From the NCBI RefSeq assembly GCF_009729855.1, contig NZ_WODA01000007.1, forward strand, positions 150,018 through 214,017: a DNA stretch of 64,000 nucleotides. The letters run 5' to 3'. Position 1 is the stretch's first letter, and each line of letters begins with the position of its first letter. Position numbers and translations under genes: made by a program. The notes below the pieces were generated by a model. It was not told where the DNA came from. It was given only the letters and a program-made list of their open reading frames with translations, and did no database searches. This document shows positions 8,410 through 17,415 of this stretch, piece by piece. The stretch comes from Agromyces luteolus. GTDB lineage: Bacteria > Actinomycetota > Actinomycetes > Actinomycetales > Microbacteriaceae.

Positions 8410-9636
8410 ATGCAGTTCGGAATCTTCACCGTCAGCGACATCACGCAGGACCCCACGACCGGCCGCACCCCGAGCGAGGCCGAGCGGATCCAGGCGACGC
8501 TGGCCATCGCCACGCACGCGGAGGAGGTCGGCCTCGACGTCTTCGCGCTCGGCGAGCACCACAACCCGCCGTTCTGGTCGTCCTCGCCCACCACGACGCT
8601 CGCGTACATCGCGGGGCGGACGAGCACCCTGCAGCTCTCCACCGCGACCACGCTCATCACCACGAACGACCCCGTGAAGCTCGCCGAGGACTACGCGATG
8701 CTCCAGCACGTCTCCGGCGGCCGCGCCGACCTCATGCTGGGTCGCGGCAACACCGGCCCGGTCTACCCGTGGTTCGGCAAGGACATCCGCCAGGGCCTGC
8801 CCATCGCGATCGAGAGCTACGAGCTCCTGCACCGCCTCTGGCGCGAGGACGTCGTGGACTGGGAGGGGAAGTTCCGCACGCCGCTGCAGGGCTTCACCTC
8901 GACGCCGCGCCCGCTCGACGGCGTGCCGCCGTTCGTCTGGCACGGGTCGATCCGCACCCCCGAGGTCGCCGAGCAGGCCGCGTTCTACGGCGACGGCTTC
9001 TTCGCGAACCACATCTTCTGGCCGGCATCGCACACGCAGCGCATGATCGCGCTGTACCGCCAGCGCTACGAGCACCACGGCCACGGCACCGCCGCACAGG
9101 CGATCGTCGGCCTCGGCGGCCAGGTGTTCATGCGGAAGAACTCGCAGGACGCCGTGAACGAGTTCCGCCCGTTCTTCGACAACGCCCCCGTCTACGGCCA
9201 CGGCCCGAGCATGGAGGAGTTCACGCAGCAGACGCCGCTCACCGTCGGCAGCCCGCAGGAGGTCATCGACCGCACCCTCGGGTTCCGCGACTACGTGGGG
9301 GACTACCAGCGGCAGCTGTGGCTCATCGACCACGCCGGCCTGCCGCTGAAGACCGTGCTCGAGCAGCTCGATCTGCTCGGGGAGGAGGTCGTACCGGTGC
9401 TCCGTCGCGAGTTCGCGAAGGACCGTCCGGCCGACGTGCCCGAGGCGCCCACGCACGCCTCGCTCGTGCAGGCGAAGTACGGGGATGACGCGCCGCGCCA
9501 GGCGACCCCGAACGCGAACCGCGGCGACAACCTCACGCTCGGCTCGCCCTACCAGGACGGCCCGGCTCCGGCCGCGGTCACCTCGACCGGCTCGGCGTTC
9601 GGCCCGGCCGCGACCCGGACGGCAGGTGCGCGATGA
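8410..9636 (+). CDS. LLM class flavin-dependent monooxygenase, partner of adjacent FMN reductase
   Basis: The 408-residue protein begins MQFGIFTVSDITQDPTTGR and has the luciferase-like barrel signatures DVFALGEHHNPPFWSSSP and HVSGGRADLMLGRGN. The tail after about residue 345 is Pro/Ala-rich and likely disordered. The ATG at 8410 follows an AGGAGGG site. The in-frame extension to 8248 overlaps the previous gene and is rejected. It overlaps the downstream flavin reductase by 4 bp (ATGA), so the two are translationally coupled and probably form a two-component monooxygenase. The pair resembles the corynebacterial CE1758/CE1759 type. The substrate is unknown. Confidence 0.9.
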   Translation: MQFGIFTVSDITQDPTTGRTPSEAERIQATLAIATHAEEVGLDVFALGEHHNPPFWSSSPTTTLAYIAGRTSTLQLSTATTLITTNDPVKLAEDYAMLQHVSGGRADLMLGRGNTGPVYPWFGKDIRQGLPIAIESYELLHRLWREDVVDWEGKFRTPLQGFTSTPRPLDGVPPFVWHGSIRTPEVAEQAAFYGDGFFANHIFWPASHTQRMIALYRQRYEHHGHGTAAQAIVGLGGQVFMRKNSQDAVNEFRPFFDNAPVYGHGPSMEEFTQQTPLTVGSPQEVIDRTLGFRDYVGDYQRQLWLIDHAGLPLKTVLEQLDLLGEEVVPVLRREFAKDRPADVPEAPTHASLVQAKYGDDAPRQATPNANRGDNLTLGSPYQDGPAPAAVTSTGSAFGPAATRTAGAR

Positions 9637-10262
9637 CCACCAGGCGGATCGTCGTCATCTCCGCGGGCCTCTCCACGCCGAGTTCGAGCCGCCAGCTCGC
9701 CGACCGGCTCCTCGCCGACAGCGCCGGGCTGCTGCGGGAGCGAGGCGTCGAGGTCGAGGCGCAGGTGTTCGAGCTGCGCGACCTCGCGCACGACATCACC
9801 AACCACCTGCTCATGGGCTTCGCGCCGCCGAAGCTCGAGGAGGCGCTCGACGCGGTCGCCTCGGCCGACGGCCTCATCGTCGTCACGCCGATCTTCACGA
9901 CGAGCTACGCGGGACTGTTCAAGTCGTTCATCGACGTGATCGACCCGCAGGCGCTGACCGACCTCCCGGTGCTCATCGGCGCCACGGGCGGCACCCCGCG
10001 CCACTCGCTCGCGATCGACTACGCGATCCGGCCGCTGTTCACGTACCTGCACGCCATCCCGGTCACGACCGGCGTCTTCGCCGCGACGGGCGACTGGGGC
10101 GGTGGCGGCGACGGCGTCCGGTCGCTGCCCGACCGCATCTTCCGCGGCGCGACCGAGTTCGCCGACCTCGTCGAGCGGACCGACCGCAGCGAGATGGTGA
10201 GCGACCCGTTCGCGCTCGACCGCCCGATGGGCCACCTGCTGGGCGGCCTGGCGGGGGAGTAG
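9633..10262 (+). CDS. NAD(P)H-dependent FMN reductase
   Basis: The 209-residue protein has the flavodoxin-like FMN_red fold: a first strand and phosphate loop RIVVISAGLSTPSSSRQLAD, the central GLIVVTPIFTTSYAGLFKSFID segment and the PVLIGATGGTPRH loop. It should reduce FMN with NAD(P)H and hand FMNH2 to the oxygenase whose last codon it overlaps. The 4-bp overlap supports coupled, stoichiometric synthesis. Confidence 0.92.
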   Translation: MTTRRIVVISAGLSTPSSSRQLADRLLADSAGLLRERGVEVEAQVFELRDLAHDITNHLLMGFAPPKLEEALDAVASADGLIVVTPIFTTSYAGLFKSFIDVIDPQALTDLPVLIGATGGTPRHSLAIDYAIRPLFTYLHAIPVTTGVFAATGDWGGGGDGVRSLPDRIFRGATEFADLVERTDRSEMVSDPFALDRPMGHLLGGLAGE

Positions 10263-10280
10263 GCGGCAGGGTTCCACGCG

Positions 10281-10323
10281 AGCGGATGCCGCGACCGGAG
10301 GTGATCCGGACGCGGCATCCGCT
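10281..10323. terminator. Bidirectional hairpin between convergent genes, built from the CGGATGCC word
   Basis: AGCGGATGCCGCG (10281-10293) and CGCGGCATCCGCT (10311-10323) form a perfect 13-bp stem around a 17-nt loop, between the convergent flavin reductase and DedA genes. Each arm contains the 8-base word overrepresented in this window. Confidence 0.75.
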
Positions 10324-10341
10324 TCGCCGCGTCTGCCGCAC

Positions 10342-10938
10342 TCACTCGCGACGGCGGGCGGAGACCAACCGGATCGACGCATCGACCGCGAGCCCGAGCG
10401 TGATCGCCACCGCGACCGACACGGCGATCGCGAGCAGCGGCCGGTCGCCGAGCGCGGCGCCGACGAGCCCGCCGACCGCGACGTTGTAGAGCGCCCAGCC
10501 GATGCCGGCGGCCGCCGCGAGCGGCGCGTAGCGCGCCAGCGGGATCCGCGCGGCGCCCGCCGCGAGGTTCACGGCGATGCGTGCGAACGGGATGTACCGC
10601 GCGGTGAAGACGAGGACCGCCGTGCGACGCTCGACCGTCGCGCGGACCCTGTCGATCGCCGCCGCGACGCGCGGTCGCCGCTGCCAGGCCCAGCGATCGA
10701 CGCCGACCCAGCGCCCGATCGCGTAGCACGCGAGGTCGCCGACGAGTGCGCCGACGGCCGCGGTGGCGATGACGAGGGGAAGCGCCGGGTTCCCGGTCGC
10801 GCCGGCGATCGCGCCGAGCGCCACGACGGCCGTCTCGCTCGGCAGCACGACGAGGAACGCGTCGCCCACGACGAGCGCGAACAGCACGGGGAACAGCCAC
10901 GCCGACCCCGCCACCGCGACGATCCACTCGCTGTCCAC
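10342..10938 (-). CDS. DedA / VTT-domain membrane protein
   Basis: The 198-residue protein shows the SNARE-associated (VTT/DedA) pattern: an N-terminal helix, the FLVVLPSETAVVALGAIAG re-entrant region, GDLACYAIGRWVG, the conserved FTARYIPFARIAVNLAAGAA block and two C-terminal helices. DedA proteins are thought to scramble or flip polyprenyl-phosphate or phospholipids. I chose the GTG at 10938 because TAGACA lies 6 bases upstream on the minus strand, the leaderless arrangement seen elsewhere here. Longer in-frame starts run through the hairpin at 11021-11060. Confidence 0.85.
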   Translation of the reverse strand: MDSEWIVAVAGSAWLFPVLFALVVGDAFLVVLPSETAVVALGAIAGATGNPALPLVIATAAVGALVGDLACYAIGRWVGVDRWAWQRRPRVAAAIDRVRATVERRTAVLVFTARYIPFARIAVNLAAGAARIPLARYAPLAAAAGIGWALYNVAVGGLVGAALGDRPLLAIAVSVAVAITLGLAVDASIRLVSARRRE

Positions 10939-11020
10939 ACCGGCGTGTCTAGCCGCATCGGGTGAACGGCAGGCGACGCTGAAGGGCACCTTCAGCGCGC
11001 CCTGACCGCCGCGCACGCCG

Positions 11021-11060
11021 CGGGCCGGGGCGGACGGCACCTGCCGTCCGCCCCGGCCCG
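11021..11060 (-). terminator. Long perfect inverted repeat after the dodecin gene
   Basis: A 19-bp perfect inverted repeat (arms 11021-11039 and 11042-11060, spacer 2 nt) lies 20 bases past the dodecin stop. It should be an efficient terminator, insulating the downstream DedA gene on the same strand. Confidence 0.8.
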
Positions 11061-11079
11061 CAGCGGTGTCCGCTCCCGG

Positions 11080-11286
11080 TCAGTCGTCGAGCACGAACGT
11101 GACCTCGAGCGTGACCGACCACTCGACGACGCTGCCGCCCTCGACCTTGACCTTCTGCTCCTTCACCCACGCGCCCTTCACGCCGCGGAGCGTCTCGACG
11201 GAGCGGGCGATGCCGACCGCGACGGCGTCCTCGAAGCTCGTCTCGGAGAAGGCGGTGATGGTGGTGACTCGTGCGACCGATGACAT
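11080..11286 (-). CDS. Dodecin family protein
   Basis: The 68-residue product has dodecin size and sequence: MSSVARVTTITAFSETSFED, the RGVKGAWVKEQKVKVEGG strand pair with the flavin-stacking Trp, and EWSVTLEVTFVLDD. Dodecins form hollow dodecamers that store or buffer riboflavin, FMN or FAD. Two flavin-linked oxidoreductases and a flavin reductase lie within 7 kb, which fits but does not prove a shared role. Terminated by the strong hairpin at 11021-11060. Confidence 0.93.
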   Translation of the reverse strand: MSSVARVTTITAFSETSFEDAVAVGIARSVETLRGVKGAWVKEQKVKVEGGSVVEWSVTLEVTFVLDD

Positions 11287-11482
11287 GGCGTTCCTCCTCG
11301 AACGATCCCGGGCGCATCGGAGCATGCGCCCGGATCCCATCATGCGCCGGTGCGCCCGGCGCCGCGAGGGGTTGACCCGTTCGCGACCGGTGCGCGAACG
11401 GCATCCGTCGCCTCGGTGAACCCTCGGCGGACGACGGCGTCTCGGTTCGCGTCGCGCGCGCAGCCCGCCCCATGCTGGCCGC

Positions 11483-13558
11483 GTGAGAGTCGCACTGCTC
11501 GCCGAGTCGTTCCTCCCGCACATGAACGGCGTCACGCACTCCCTGCTGCAGGTGCTCGGGCACCTCGAGCGGCAGGGTCACGAGGCGCTCGTCCTCGCCC
11601 CCCGGTCCGGCCCCGTCGAACACGGGCTGCACGGCGCTCGCGCGGAGTTCCTCCGCTCCGTGCCGATGCCCGGCTACCCCGAGGTCCGCGTGACCTTCGC
11701 GGGCGCCCGCCGCCTCGCCGGCACGCTGGCCGAGTTCGCGCCCGACGTCCTCCACCTCGCCTCGCCGTTCGTGCTCGGCTGGCAGGGCGTGGTGGCCGCC
11801 GAGCGCATCGGCGTGCCGAGCGTCGCGGTCTACCAGACGGATGTCCCGGCCTATGCCGAGCGCTACCGGCTGCCGGGGGCCGCCCCGATGCTCGCGAACC
11901 ACGTCGGCCGCCTGCACCGGCGCGCCACGCTCACGCTCGCGCCCTCCTCCGCGGCGATCTCGCAACTCGAGGGGTACGGCGTGGAGCGCCTCCGGCGCTG
12001 GGCCCGCGGCGTCGACACCGATCGCTTCCGACCGGAGCGGCGCTCACCCGAGTGGCGACGCCGCCACGCGGCCGACGACGAGGTGCTCGTCGGCTACGTC
12101 GGCCGGCTCGCGCCCGAGAAGCAGGTCGAGGACCTCCGCGCGCTGTCCGCGGTCGAGGGCGTCCGCCTGGTCGTGATCGGCGACGGACCCGCGCGGCCGA
12201 TGCTCGAGGCGATGCTCCCGGATGCCGCGTTCACGGGCTTCCTCGGCGGCGACGCGCTCGCCGAGGCGATGGCGAGCCTCGACGTGTTCGTCCACCCGGG
12301 TGAGAGCGAGACGTTCTGCCAGACCGTCCAGGAGGCGCTCGCGAGCGGGGTGCCGGTCGTCGCCACGGGCCGCGGCGGCCCGCTCGACCTCGTGACCTCC
12401 AGCCGCGACGGATGGCTCTACCGGCCCGGCGACCTCGACGAGCTAGCGGCTCGCGTGCGCGACCTCGCCGGCGACGACGCGAAGCGCCGCGCGTTCGGTC
12501 GCGCCGCCCGCGAGGGCGTCGCGGGCCGGAGCTGGTCGGCGCTCGGCGACGAGCTGCTCGGCCACTACGAGCACGCGCGGGAGCTCCACCGGGTCGGACG
12601 CTCGGGCCCCCACGTCGGCATCGCGTCGTCGGTGGTCGAGCGGATCCGGCCGTCGACGGCGGCGACGCTCGCCGCCGGCGCGGACGGGTCGGGCGAACCC
12701 GACGGCGACGAGCGGATGCCCCGGCGCGAGGCGGATGCGCCCCGTTCCCGCCCGACCTGGCGGCGGTTCGTGGCCGTCGGCGACTCCGTCACCGAGGGCC
12801 TCTGCGACTCGTCGCGCATGGCCGCGGGGGGGTACCGCGGCTGGGCGGACCGGCTCGCGATGCTGCTCGCGCAGTCGGGCGACGGCATCGGCTACGCGAA
12901 CCTCGCCGTCCGGAGCCGGCGCGTCGTCGACGCCGTCGAATCCCAGCTGCCCCGCGCCGTCGAGCTCGGGGCCGACCTCGTCACCGTGCTGATCGGGGGC
13001 AACGACCTGGTCCGGGTCGGCGCTCGCGCCGACGTGCTCGCCGATCGCGTCGGCGACGCCGTCGACGGGCTCCGTGCGTCCGGGTGCGACGTGCTCCTGG
13101 TGACGCCGTTCCTCCCGGCTCACGCACGGCTCGGGTCGGTGCGGGGGTCGTTCGAGCGCTTCGCCGAGCGGCTCGTCGCACGGGCCGATGACGCCGGCGC
13201 CATGGTCCTCGACGCCTCGACGCACAGCGGGCTCACGGCGCGCGGCATGTGGGCGGAGGATCGCGTGCACCTCAACTCCTCTGGGCACCGCGCGCTCGCG
13301 TACGCGGCGGCCGACGTCCTGGGGGTGCCGGATGCCGCGGCCCTCGCCGGGCTCGACGCCGTGCTCCACGGAGATGCGGACGAACCCGACGCGCCGCCGC
13401 TGCCGAACGCCGAATGGCTGGTCCGGCACGCGGTGCCGTGGGCCGGACGACGGCTCCTCGGCCGCACGGCGGGCGACGGACGCGTCGCCAAGCACGACGA
13501 GCTGGTGCAGATCCCGGGCCGCACCGACGAGCGCGCGCGGCGCGGAATGCGGGCGTGA
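11483..13558 (+). CDS. Fusion: GT4 glycosyltransferase + SGNH/GDSL hydrolase
   Basis: One uninterrupted 691-codon frame contains two complete domains. Residues 1 to about 375 form a GT-B family 4 transferase, with an N-terminal ESFLPHMNGVTHSLLQV, a YVGRLAPEKQVEDL nucleotide-sugar site and an E-x7-E type GESETFCQTVQEALASG, similar to mannosyltransferases of actinobacterial lipoglycan synthesis. A linker (about 375-425) leads to an SGNH hydrolase with catalytic Ser435 in VGDSVTEGL, the GGND block and a late DRVHLNSSGH Asp-His pair. An internal ATG at 12716 could also start the hydrolase alone. CATGCT 6 bases before the GTG suggests a leaderless start. Confidence 0.9.
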   Translation: MRVALLAESFLPHMNGVTHSLLQVLGHLERQGHEALVLAPRSGPVEHGLHGARAEFLRSVPMPGYPEVRVTFAGARRLAGTLAEFAPDVLHLASPFVLGWQGVVAAERIGVPSVAVYQTDVPAYAERYRLPGAAPMLANHVGRLHRRATLTLAPSSAAISQLEGYGVERLRRWARGVDTDRFRPERRSPEWRRRHAADDEVLVGYVGRLAPEKQVEDLRALSAVEGVRLVVIGDGPARPMLEAMLPDAAFTGFLGGDALAEAMASLDVFVHPGESETFCQTVQEALASGVPVVATGRGGPLDLVTSSRDGWLYRPGDLDELAARVRDLAGDDAKRRAFGRAAREGVAGRSWSALGDELLGHYEHARELHRVGRSGPHVGIASSVVERIRPSTAATLAAGADGSGEPDGDERMPRREADAPRSRPTWRRFVAVGDSVTEGLCDSSRMAAGGYRGWADRLAMLLAQSGDGIGYANLAVRSRRVVDAVESQLPRAVELGADLVTVLIGGNDLVRVGARADVLADRVGDAVDGLRASGCDVLLVTPFLPAHARLGSVRGSFERFAERLVARADDAGAMVLDASTHSGLTARGMWAEDRVHLNSSGHRALAYAAADVLGVPDAAALAGLDAVLHGDADEPDAPPLPNAEWLVRHAVPWAGRRLLGRTAGDGRVAKHDELVQIPGRTDERARRGMRA

Positions 13559-13629
13559 CCGGCCGGCGGCGCGGCATCCGCTCGCCGGCACCGCACCCGC
13601 CGCCGCTAGGTCGCGACACGCCGGGCTGG

Positions 13630-13635
13630 TAGGCT
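13630..13635 (+). promoter_or_regulatory. pnp promoter -10 element
   Basis: TAGGCT preceded by TGG forms an extended -10. Transcription would begin near 13642, leaving a 5' leader of about 240 nt before the TTG start of pnp. Confidence 0.55.
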
Positions 13636-13680
13636 CGGCGAGGATGCCCGAGCGGCATCCGCTCAAATCAACATGAGCTC

Positions 13681-13850
13681 GCGCCCGCTGTCGGGCGCTC
13701 CGGAGCAGGCCGGCAGGAAGCTGGTCCCCTGTGGTGGCTTACCAAGCGAGAGCTTGGTGGACTTCTACTGGTGGCCAGCGCTGGCGGGTCATCGACGCGC
13801 TGAGATCTGCCTGTTCCCTGCTCCGTGTTCACCTCGCGCGCCACACGGGC
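13681..13850 (+). ncRNA. Structured pnp leader, candidate actino-pnp RNA motif
   Basis: The long pnp leader contains several perfect hairpins: GCGCCCG/CGGGCGC at 13681-13698 with a CUGU loop, ACCAAGC-GAGA-GCTTGGT at 13741-13758 with a GNRA tetraloop, and the self-complementary GCCAGCGCTGGC at 13774-13785. An actinobacterial 5' UTR structure upstream of pnp (the actino-pnp motif) is known. Position and compact G/U-rich hairpins match that expectation, but I could not align it to a covariance model. It probably mediates autoregulation by PNPase. The boundaries are approximate. Confidence 0.6.
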
Positions 13851-13880
13851 GTGCGAGCCGAAACAAAGGAGAGAGACCTC

Positions 13881-16163
13881 TTGGAAGGTCCTGAAATCAC
13901 GTTCGCCGAGACGACCATCGACAACGGTCGCTTCGGCACCCGCATCATCCGGTTCGAGACCGGTCGCCTCGCGCAGCAGGCGCAGGGCTCGGCCGCCGCG
14001 TACATCGACGACGAGACCATGCTGCTCTCGGCGACCTCGGTGTCGAAGCAGCCGAAGGAGCACTTCGACTTCTTCCCGCTCACGATCGACGTCGAGGAGC
14101 GCATGTACGCCGCGGGGCGCATCCCCGGCTCGTTCTTCCGCCGCGAGGGCCGCCCCTCGACCGAGGCGATCCTCACCTGCCGCCTCATCGACCGTCCGCT
14201 GCGCCCCTCGTTCGTCGAGGGCCTGCGCAACGAGGTCCAGGTCGTCGTGACCGTCCTGGCGATCGAGCCCGACGAGCTCTACGACGTGCTCGCCATCAAC
14301 GCGGCGTCGCTCTCGACGCAGCTGTCCGGCCTGCCCTTCTCGGGCCCGGTCGGCGGCGTGCGCGTGGCCCTCATCGACGGCCAGTGGGTGGCGTTCCCGA
14401 AGCACTCGCAGCTCGAGGACGCGGTCTTCAGCATGGTCGTCGCCGGCCGTGTCGTGACCGAGGCCGACGGCTCGCAGGACGTCGCGATCATGATGATCGA
14501 GGCGGAGGCCACCGACAACGCGTGGAACCTCATCCAGGCCGGTGCCGTGAAGCCCGACGAGACCGTGATCGCGCAGGGCATCGAGGCGTCGAAGCCGTTC
14601 ATCAAGCAGCTCGTCGAGGCGCAGCAGTCGGTCGCGTCGACCGCCGCGAAGCCCACCGCCGACTACCCGACGTTCCCGCCCTACCAGAGCGAGACCTACG
14701 ACGCCGTCGCCGGGCTCGCCTACGACGAGCTCAAGGGCGTCTACCAGATCGCCGGCAAGGTCGAGCGCCAGGACGCCGACGACGCGCTCAAGTCGCGCGT
14801 CAAGGAGGCCGTCGCCGCCAAGGTCGAGGCGGGCGAGCTGCCCGAGTCGGCCAACGGCGAGGTGTCGGCCGCGTACAAGTCGGTCACGAAGCTCGTGGTC
14901 CGCTCGCGCGTGCTGTCGGAGGGCGTCCGCATCGACGGCCGCGGCCTGGCCGACATCCGTCCGCTCGACGCCGAGGTCCAGGTCATCCCGCGCGTGCACG
15001 GCTCCGCCATCTTCCAGCGCGGCGAGACCCAGATCCTCGGCGTCACCACGCTGAACATGCTGAAGCTCGAGCAGCAGATCGACTCGCTGAGCCCGGTCAC
15101 CAAGAAGCGCTACATGCACAACTACAACTTCCCGCCGTACTCGACGGGTGAGACGGGTCGTGTGGGTTCGCCCAAGCGCCGCGAGATCGGCCACGGCGCG
15201 CTCGCCGAGCGTGCGCTCGTGCCGGTGCTGCCGACGCGCGAGGAGTTCCCCTATGCCATCCGCCAGGTCTCCGAGGCGCTCGGCTCGAACGGCTCGACCT
15301 CGATGGGCTCGGTCTGCGCCTCGACGCTGTCGCTCCTGAACGCCGGCGTGCCCCTGCGCGCGCCGGTCGCGGGCATCGCGATGGGCCTCATCTCCGACAC
15401 CGTCGACGGTGAGACCCGCTACGCGGCGCTCACCGACATCCTCGGCGCGGAGGACGCGCTCGGCGACATGGACTTCAAGGTCGCCGGCACGTCGGAGTTC
15501 GTCACGGCGATCCAGCTCGACACCAAGCTCGACGGCATCCCCGCCTCGGTGCTCGCGGGCGCGCTGACCCAGGCGAAGGAGGCGCGCACCACGATCCTGC
15601 AGGTGCTGAACGCCGCCATCGACGGCCCCGACGAGATGGCGCCCACCGCGCCGCGCGTCATCAGCGTGCAGATCCCGGTCGACAAGATCGGCGAGCTCAT
15701 CGGCCCCAAGGGCAAGACGATCAACGGCATCCAGGACGACACGGGCGCCGAGATCTCGATCGAGGAGGACGGCACCGTCTACATCGGCGCGACCGACGGC
15801 CCAACGGCCGAGGCCGCCCGTGCCGCGGTGAACGCGATCGCCAACCCGACCAACCCCGAGGTCGGCGAGCAGTTCCTCGGCACGGTCGTGAAGATCGCCG
15901 CCTTCGGCGCCTTCATCTCGCTGCTGCCCGGCAAGGACGGCCTGCTGCACATCTCCGAGGTGCGCAAGCTCGCCGGCGGCAAGCGCGTCGAGAACGTCGA
16001 GGACGTCCTCGGCGTCGGCCAGAAGATCCTCGTCGAGATCACCAAGGTCGACGACCGCGGCAAGCTCTCGCTCGCGCCCGTCATCGCGGAGGAGGCCGAC
16101 ACCAACGGCCGCGCCGCGACCGGCGAGCACGCCGAGGCTCCCGCCGAGGGCGTCGACGCGTAA
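13881..16163 (+). CDS. pnp: Polynucleotide phosphorylase
   Basis: The 760-residue protein is full length: two RNase PH domains (start [20 protein letters not shown], second copy from about residue 330 with [10 protein letters not shown]), a KH domain near residues 593-655 ([19 protein letters not shown]) and an S1 domain near 660-735 ([20 protein letters not shown]). It degrades RNA 3' to 5' with phosphate and can add tails. The start is TTG at 13881, supported by AAAGGAGAG and by homology of the N-terminus. The in-frame GTG at 13731 would place the RNA leader in coding sequence. RNase J (49.3 kb) is a likely partner. Confidence 0.97.
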   Translation: MEGPEITFAETTIDNGRFGTRIIRFETGRLAQQAQGSAAAYIDDETMLLSATSVSKQPKEHFDFFPLTIDVEERMYAAGRIPGSFFRREGRPSTEAILTCRLIDRPLRPSFVEGLRNEVQVVVTVLAIEPDELYDVLAINAASLSTQLSGLPFSGPVGGVRVALIDGQWVAFPKHSQLEDAVFSMVVAGRVVTEADGSQDVAIMMIEAEATDNAWNLIQAGAVKPDETVIAQGIEASKPFIKQLVEAQQSVASTAAKPTADYPTFPPYQSETYDAVAGLAYDELKGVYQIAGKVERQDADDALKSRVKEAVAAKVEAGELPESANGEVSAAYKSVTKLVVRSRVLSEGVRIDGRGLADIRPLDAEVQVIPRVHGSAIFQRGETQILGVTTLNMLKLEQQIDSLSPVTKKRYMHNYNFPPYSTGETGRVGSPKRREIGHGALAERALVPVLPTREEFPYAIRQVSEALGSNGSTSMGSVCASTLSLLNAGVPLRAPVAGIAMGLISDTVDGETRYAALTDILGAEDALGDMDFKVAGTSEFVTAIQLDTKLDGIPASVLAGALTQAKEARTTILQVLNAAIDGPDEMAPTAPRVISVQIPVDKIGELIGPKGKTINGIQDDTGAEISIEEDGTVYIGATDGPTAEAARAAVNAIANPTNPEVGEQFLGTVVKIAAFGAFISLLPGKDGLLHISEVRKLAGGKRVENVEDVLGVGQKILVEITKVDDRGKLSLAPVIAEEADTNGRAATGEHAEAPAEGVDA

Positions 16164-16180
16164 GCGCTCGATCCCGGCAC

Positions 16181-16216
16181 CGGATGCCCGTCCCGATTCG
16201 TCGGGGCGGGCATCCG
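16181..16216. terminator. pnp / SDR bidirectional terminator
   Basis: A 16-bp stem (16181-16196 with 16201-16216, one G-U pair) closed by 4 nt lies between convergent pnp and SDR genes. The outer parts of the arms are CGGATGCC and GGCATCCG, an inverted pair of the overrepresented word. Confidence 0.85.
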
Positions 16217-16245
16217 TCGTCTCGCCGGTCCTCGGTCGCGGGTGG

Positions 16246-17094
16246 CTACGAGCGGGTGTCGGCCGCGGCCGCGACGATGCCGCGCATGACGTTCCAGTAC
16301 CCGACGGGTGCGACGCGCGTGACGAGGTCGCTGAGTCGCGAGTCGCGGCCGATGAACACGCGCGGGCGGCGCCGCACGATGCCGTCCACGATCCGCTCGG
16401 CCGCCTGAGCCGGCGTCGTGCGGTACAGGGCCGCCTGCGCGTCGGCGGCGCGGGCTGCGGCGCCCGGCGCGACGGCGGCGGCGACGCGGGCGTGGTGGAT
16501 GATGCCGGTCTGCACGCCGCCGGGGTAGATCGCCGAGACCGAGACATCCGTCGCCTCGAGCTCGTGTCGGAGCGCGTCGGTGAACCCCCGCACGGCGAAC
16601 TTCGACGTGACGTAGGGCACTCGGCCGGCCGGCGCGGCGAGACCGTAGAGGCTCGACACGTTGGCGACGTGCGCGTCGCCTGCCGCGATGAGGGCGGGGA
16701 GGAAGGCCTTCGTCATCGCGACCGTGCCCCACAGGTTGACGTCGACGACCCAGCGGAACTCCTCGAGCGTCGCCTGCTCGAAGCTGCCGAGCATCGAGAC
16801 GCCCGCGCAGTTGAGGAGGATGCTCGGGGCGCGATCGTGGGCCGCGGCGACCGCGTCGGGGAGGGCGGCGACCGCGCCGAGGTCGGCGAGGTCGATCACG
16901 TGGGTGCTGGCGGACGCGCCGCGGGCGCGCAGCGCGCTCGCGAGCCCCTCGAGCGCCGCCGCGTCGCGGTCGACGAGTGCCAGGGCGCACCCTCGCCCGG
17001 CGAGCAGCTCGGCCGAAGCCCGGCCCATCCCGCTCCCGGCTCCGGTGACGACGGCGAGCCGGCCGTCGAGCTGCAGGGGACGTCGGCGTGCCAT
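16246..17094 (-). CDS. Short-chain dehydrogenase/reductase
   Basis: The 282-residue protein has a Rossmann fold with VVTGAGSGMGRASAELLA (TGxxxGxG), LLNCAGVS (NAG-like), catalytic Ser in NVSSLYG and PYVTSKFAVRGF (YxxxK). Length and the long C-terminal extension fit classical SDRs. Substrate is not evident. The ATG at 17094 follows GAAGGAGCACC. A promoter with TTGGAT and CAGGGT, spacing 17, lies just upstream. Confidence 0.9.
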   Translation of the reverse strand: MARRRPLQLDGRLAVVTGAGSGMGRASAELLAGRGCALALVDRDAAALEGLASALRARGASASTHVIDLADLGAVAALPDAVAAAHDRAPSILLNCAGVSMLGSFEQATLEEFRWVVDVNLWGTVAMTKAFLPALIAAGDAHVANVSSLYGLAAPAGRVPYVTSKFAVRGFTDALRHELEATDVSVSAIYPGGVQTGIIHHARVAAAVAPGAAARAADAQAALYRTTPAQAAERIVDGIVRRRPRVFIGRDSRLSDLVTRVAPVGYWNVMRGIVAAAADTRS

Positions 17095-17126
17095 GGTGCT
17101 CCTTCGCGGGGGTGTTCGGGCAGTAC

Positions 17127-17155
17127 ACCCTGACACGTGAGGCGCGACGATCCAA
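17127..17155 (-). promoter_or_regulatory. Promoter of the SDR gene
   Basis: On the minus strand TTGGAT (17155-17150) and CAGGGT (17132-17127) are 17 bp apart, giving a leader of about 25 nt before the ATG at 17094. Confidence 0.5.
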
Positions 17156-17199
17156 ACCCGAGCGGTGCGAGCGATTCGCGGGCGCAGCTCGGGTGCGGG

Positions 17200-17415
17200 T
17201 CACATGAGCGTCAGGCGTGCCGCCGAGTGGGCGCGGGCGTTCTCCGCGTGCGCGTCGCGCGCGGCCGACCGCTCGGCGATGGCGCGAAGCATCCGCTCGC
17301 GATCGGTGCGCCGGATGGTGCGGCGTCGACCCCATCGCGCGAGCGCGAGGCCCGTGCGCACGGCCAGGTCGGAGAGCCGGCCCGACGCGGGGGAGACGGT
17401 GAGCGTGTTCATCAT
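17200..17415 (-). CDS. Small basic protein, translationally coupled to ArsR-type regulator
   Basis: A 71-residue ORF whose ATG overlaps the stop of the upstream regulator (ATGA). The product is Arg/Ala-rich and predicted helical (SDLAVRTGLALARWGRRRTI), with no recognised domain and no membrane segment. The overlap, and its position as the second gene of the operon, argue that it is real. Small Arg-rich ORFs beside ArsR-type genes are familiar in this family of bacteria, but their role is unknown. Confidence 0.65.
   Translation of the reverse strand: MMNTLTVSPASGRLSDLAVRTGLALARWGRRRTIRRTDRERMLRAIAERSAARDAHAENARAHSAARLTLM

Noticed and set aside
13731..13880. Upstream GTG start for pnp at 13731
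   Set aside because: The extra 50 residues do not resemble PNPase and coincide with the structured RNA leader. The TTG at 13881 has AAAGGAGAG and the conserved N-terminus.
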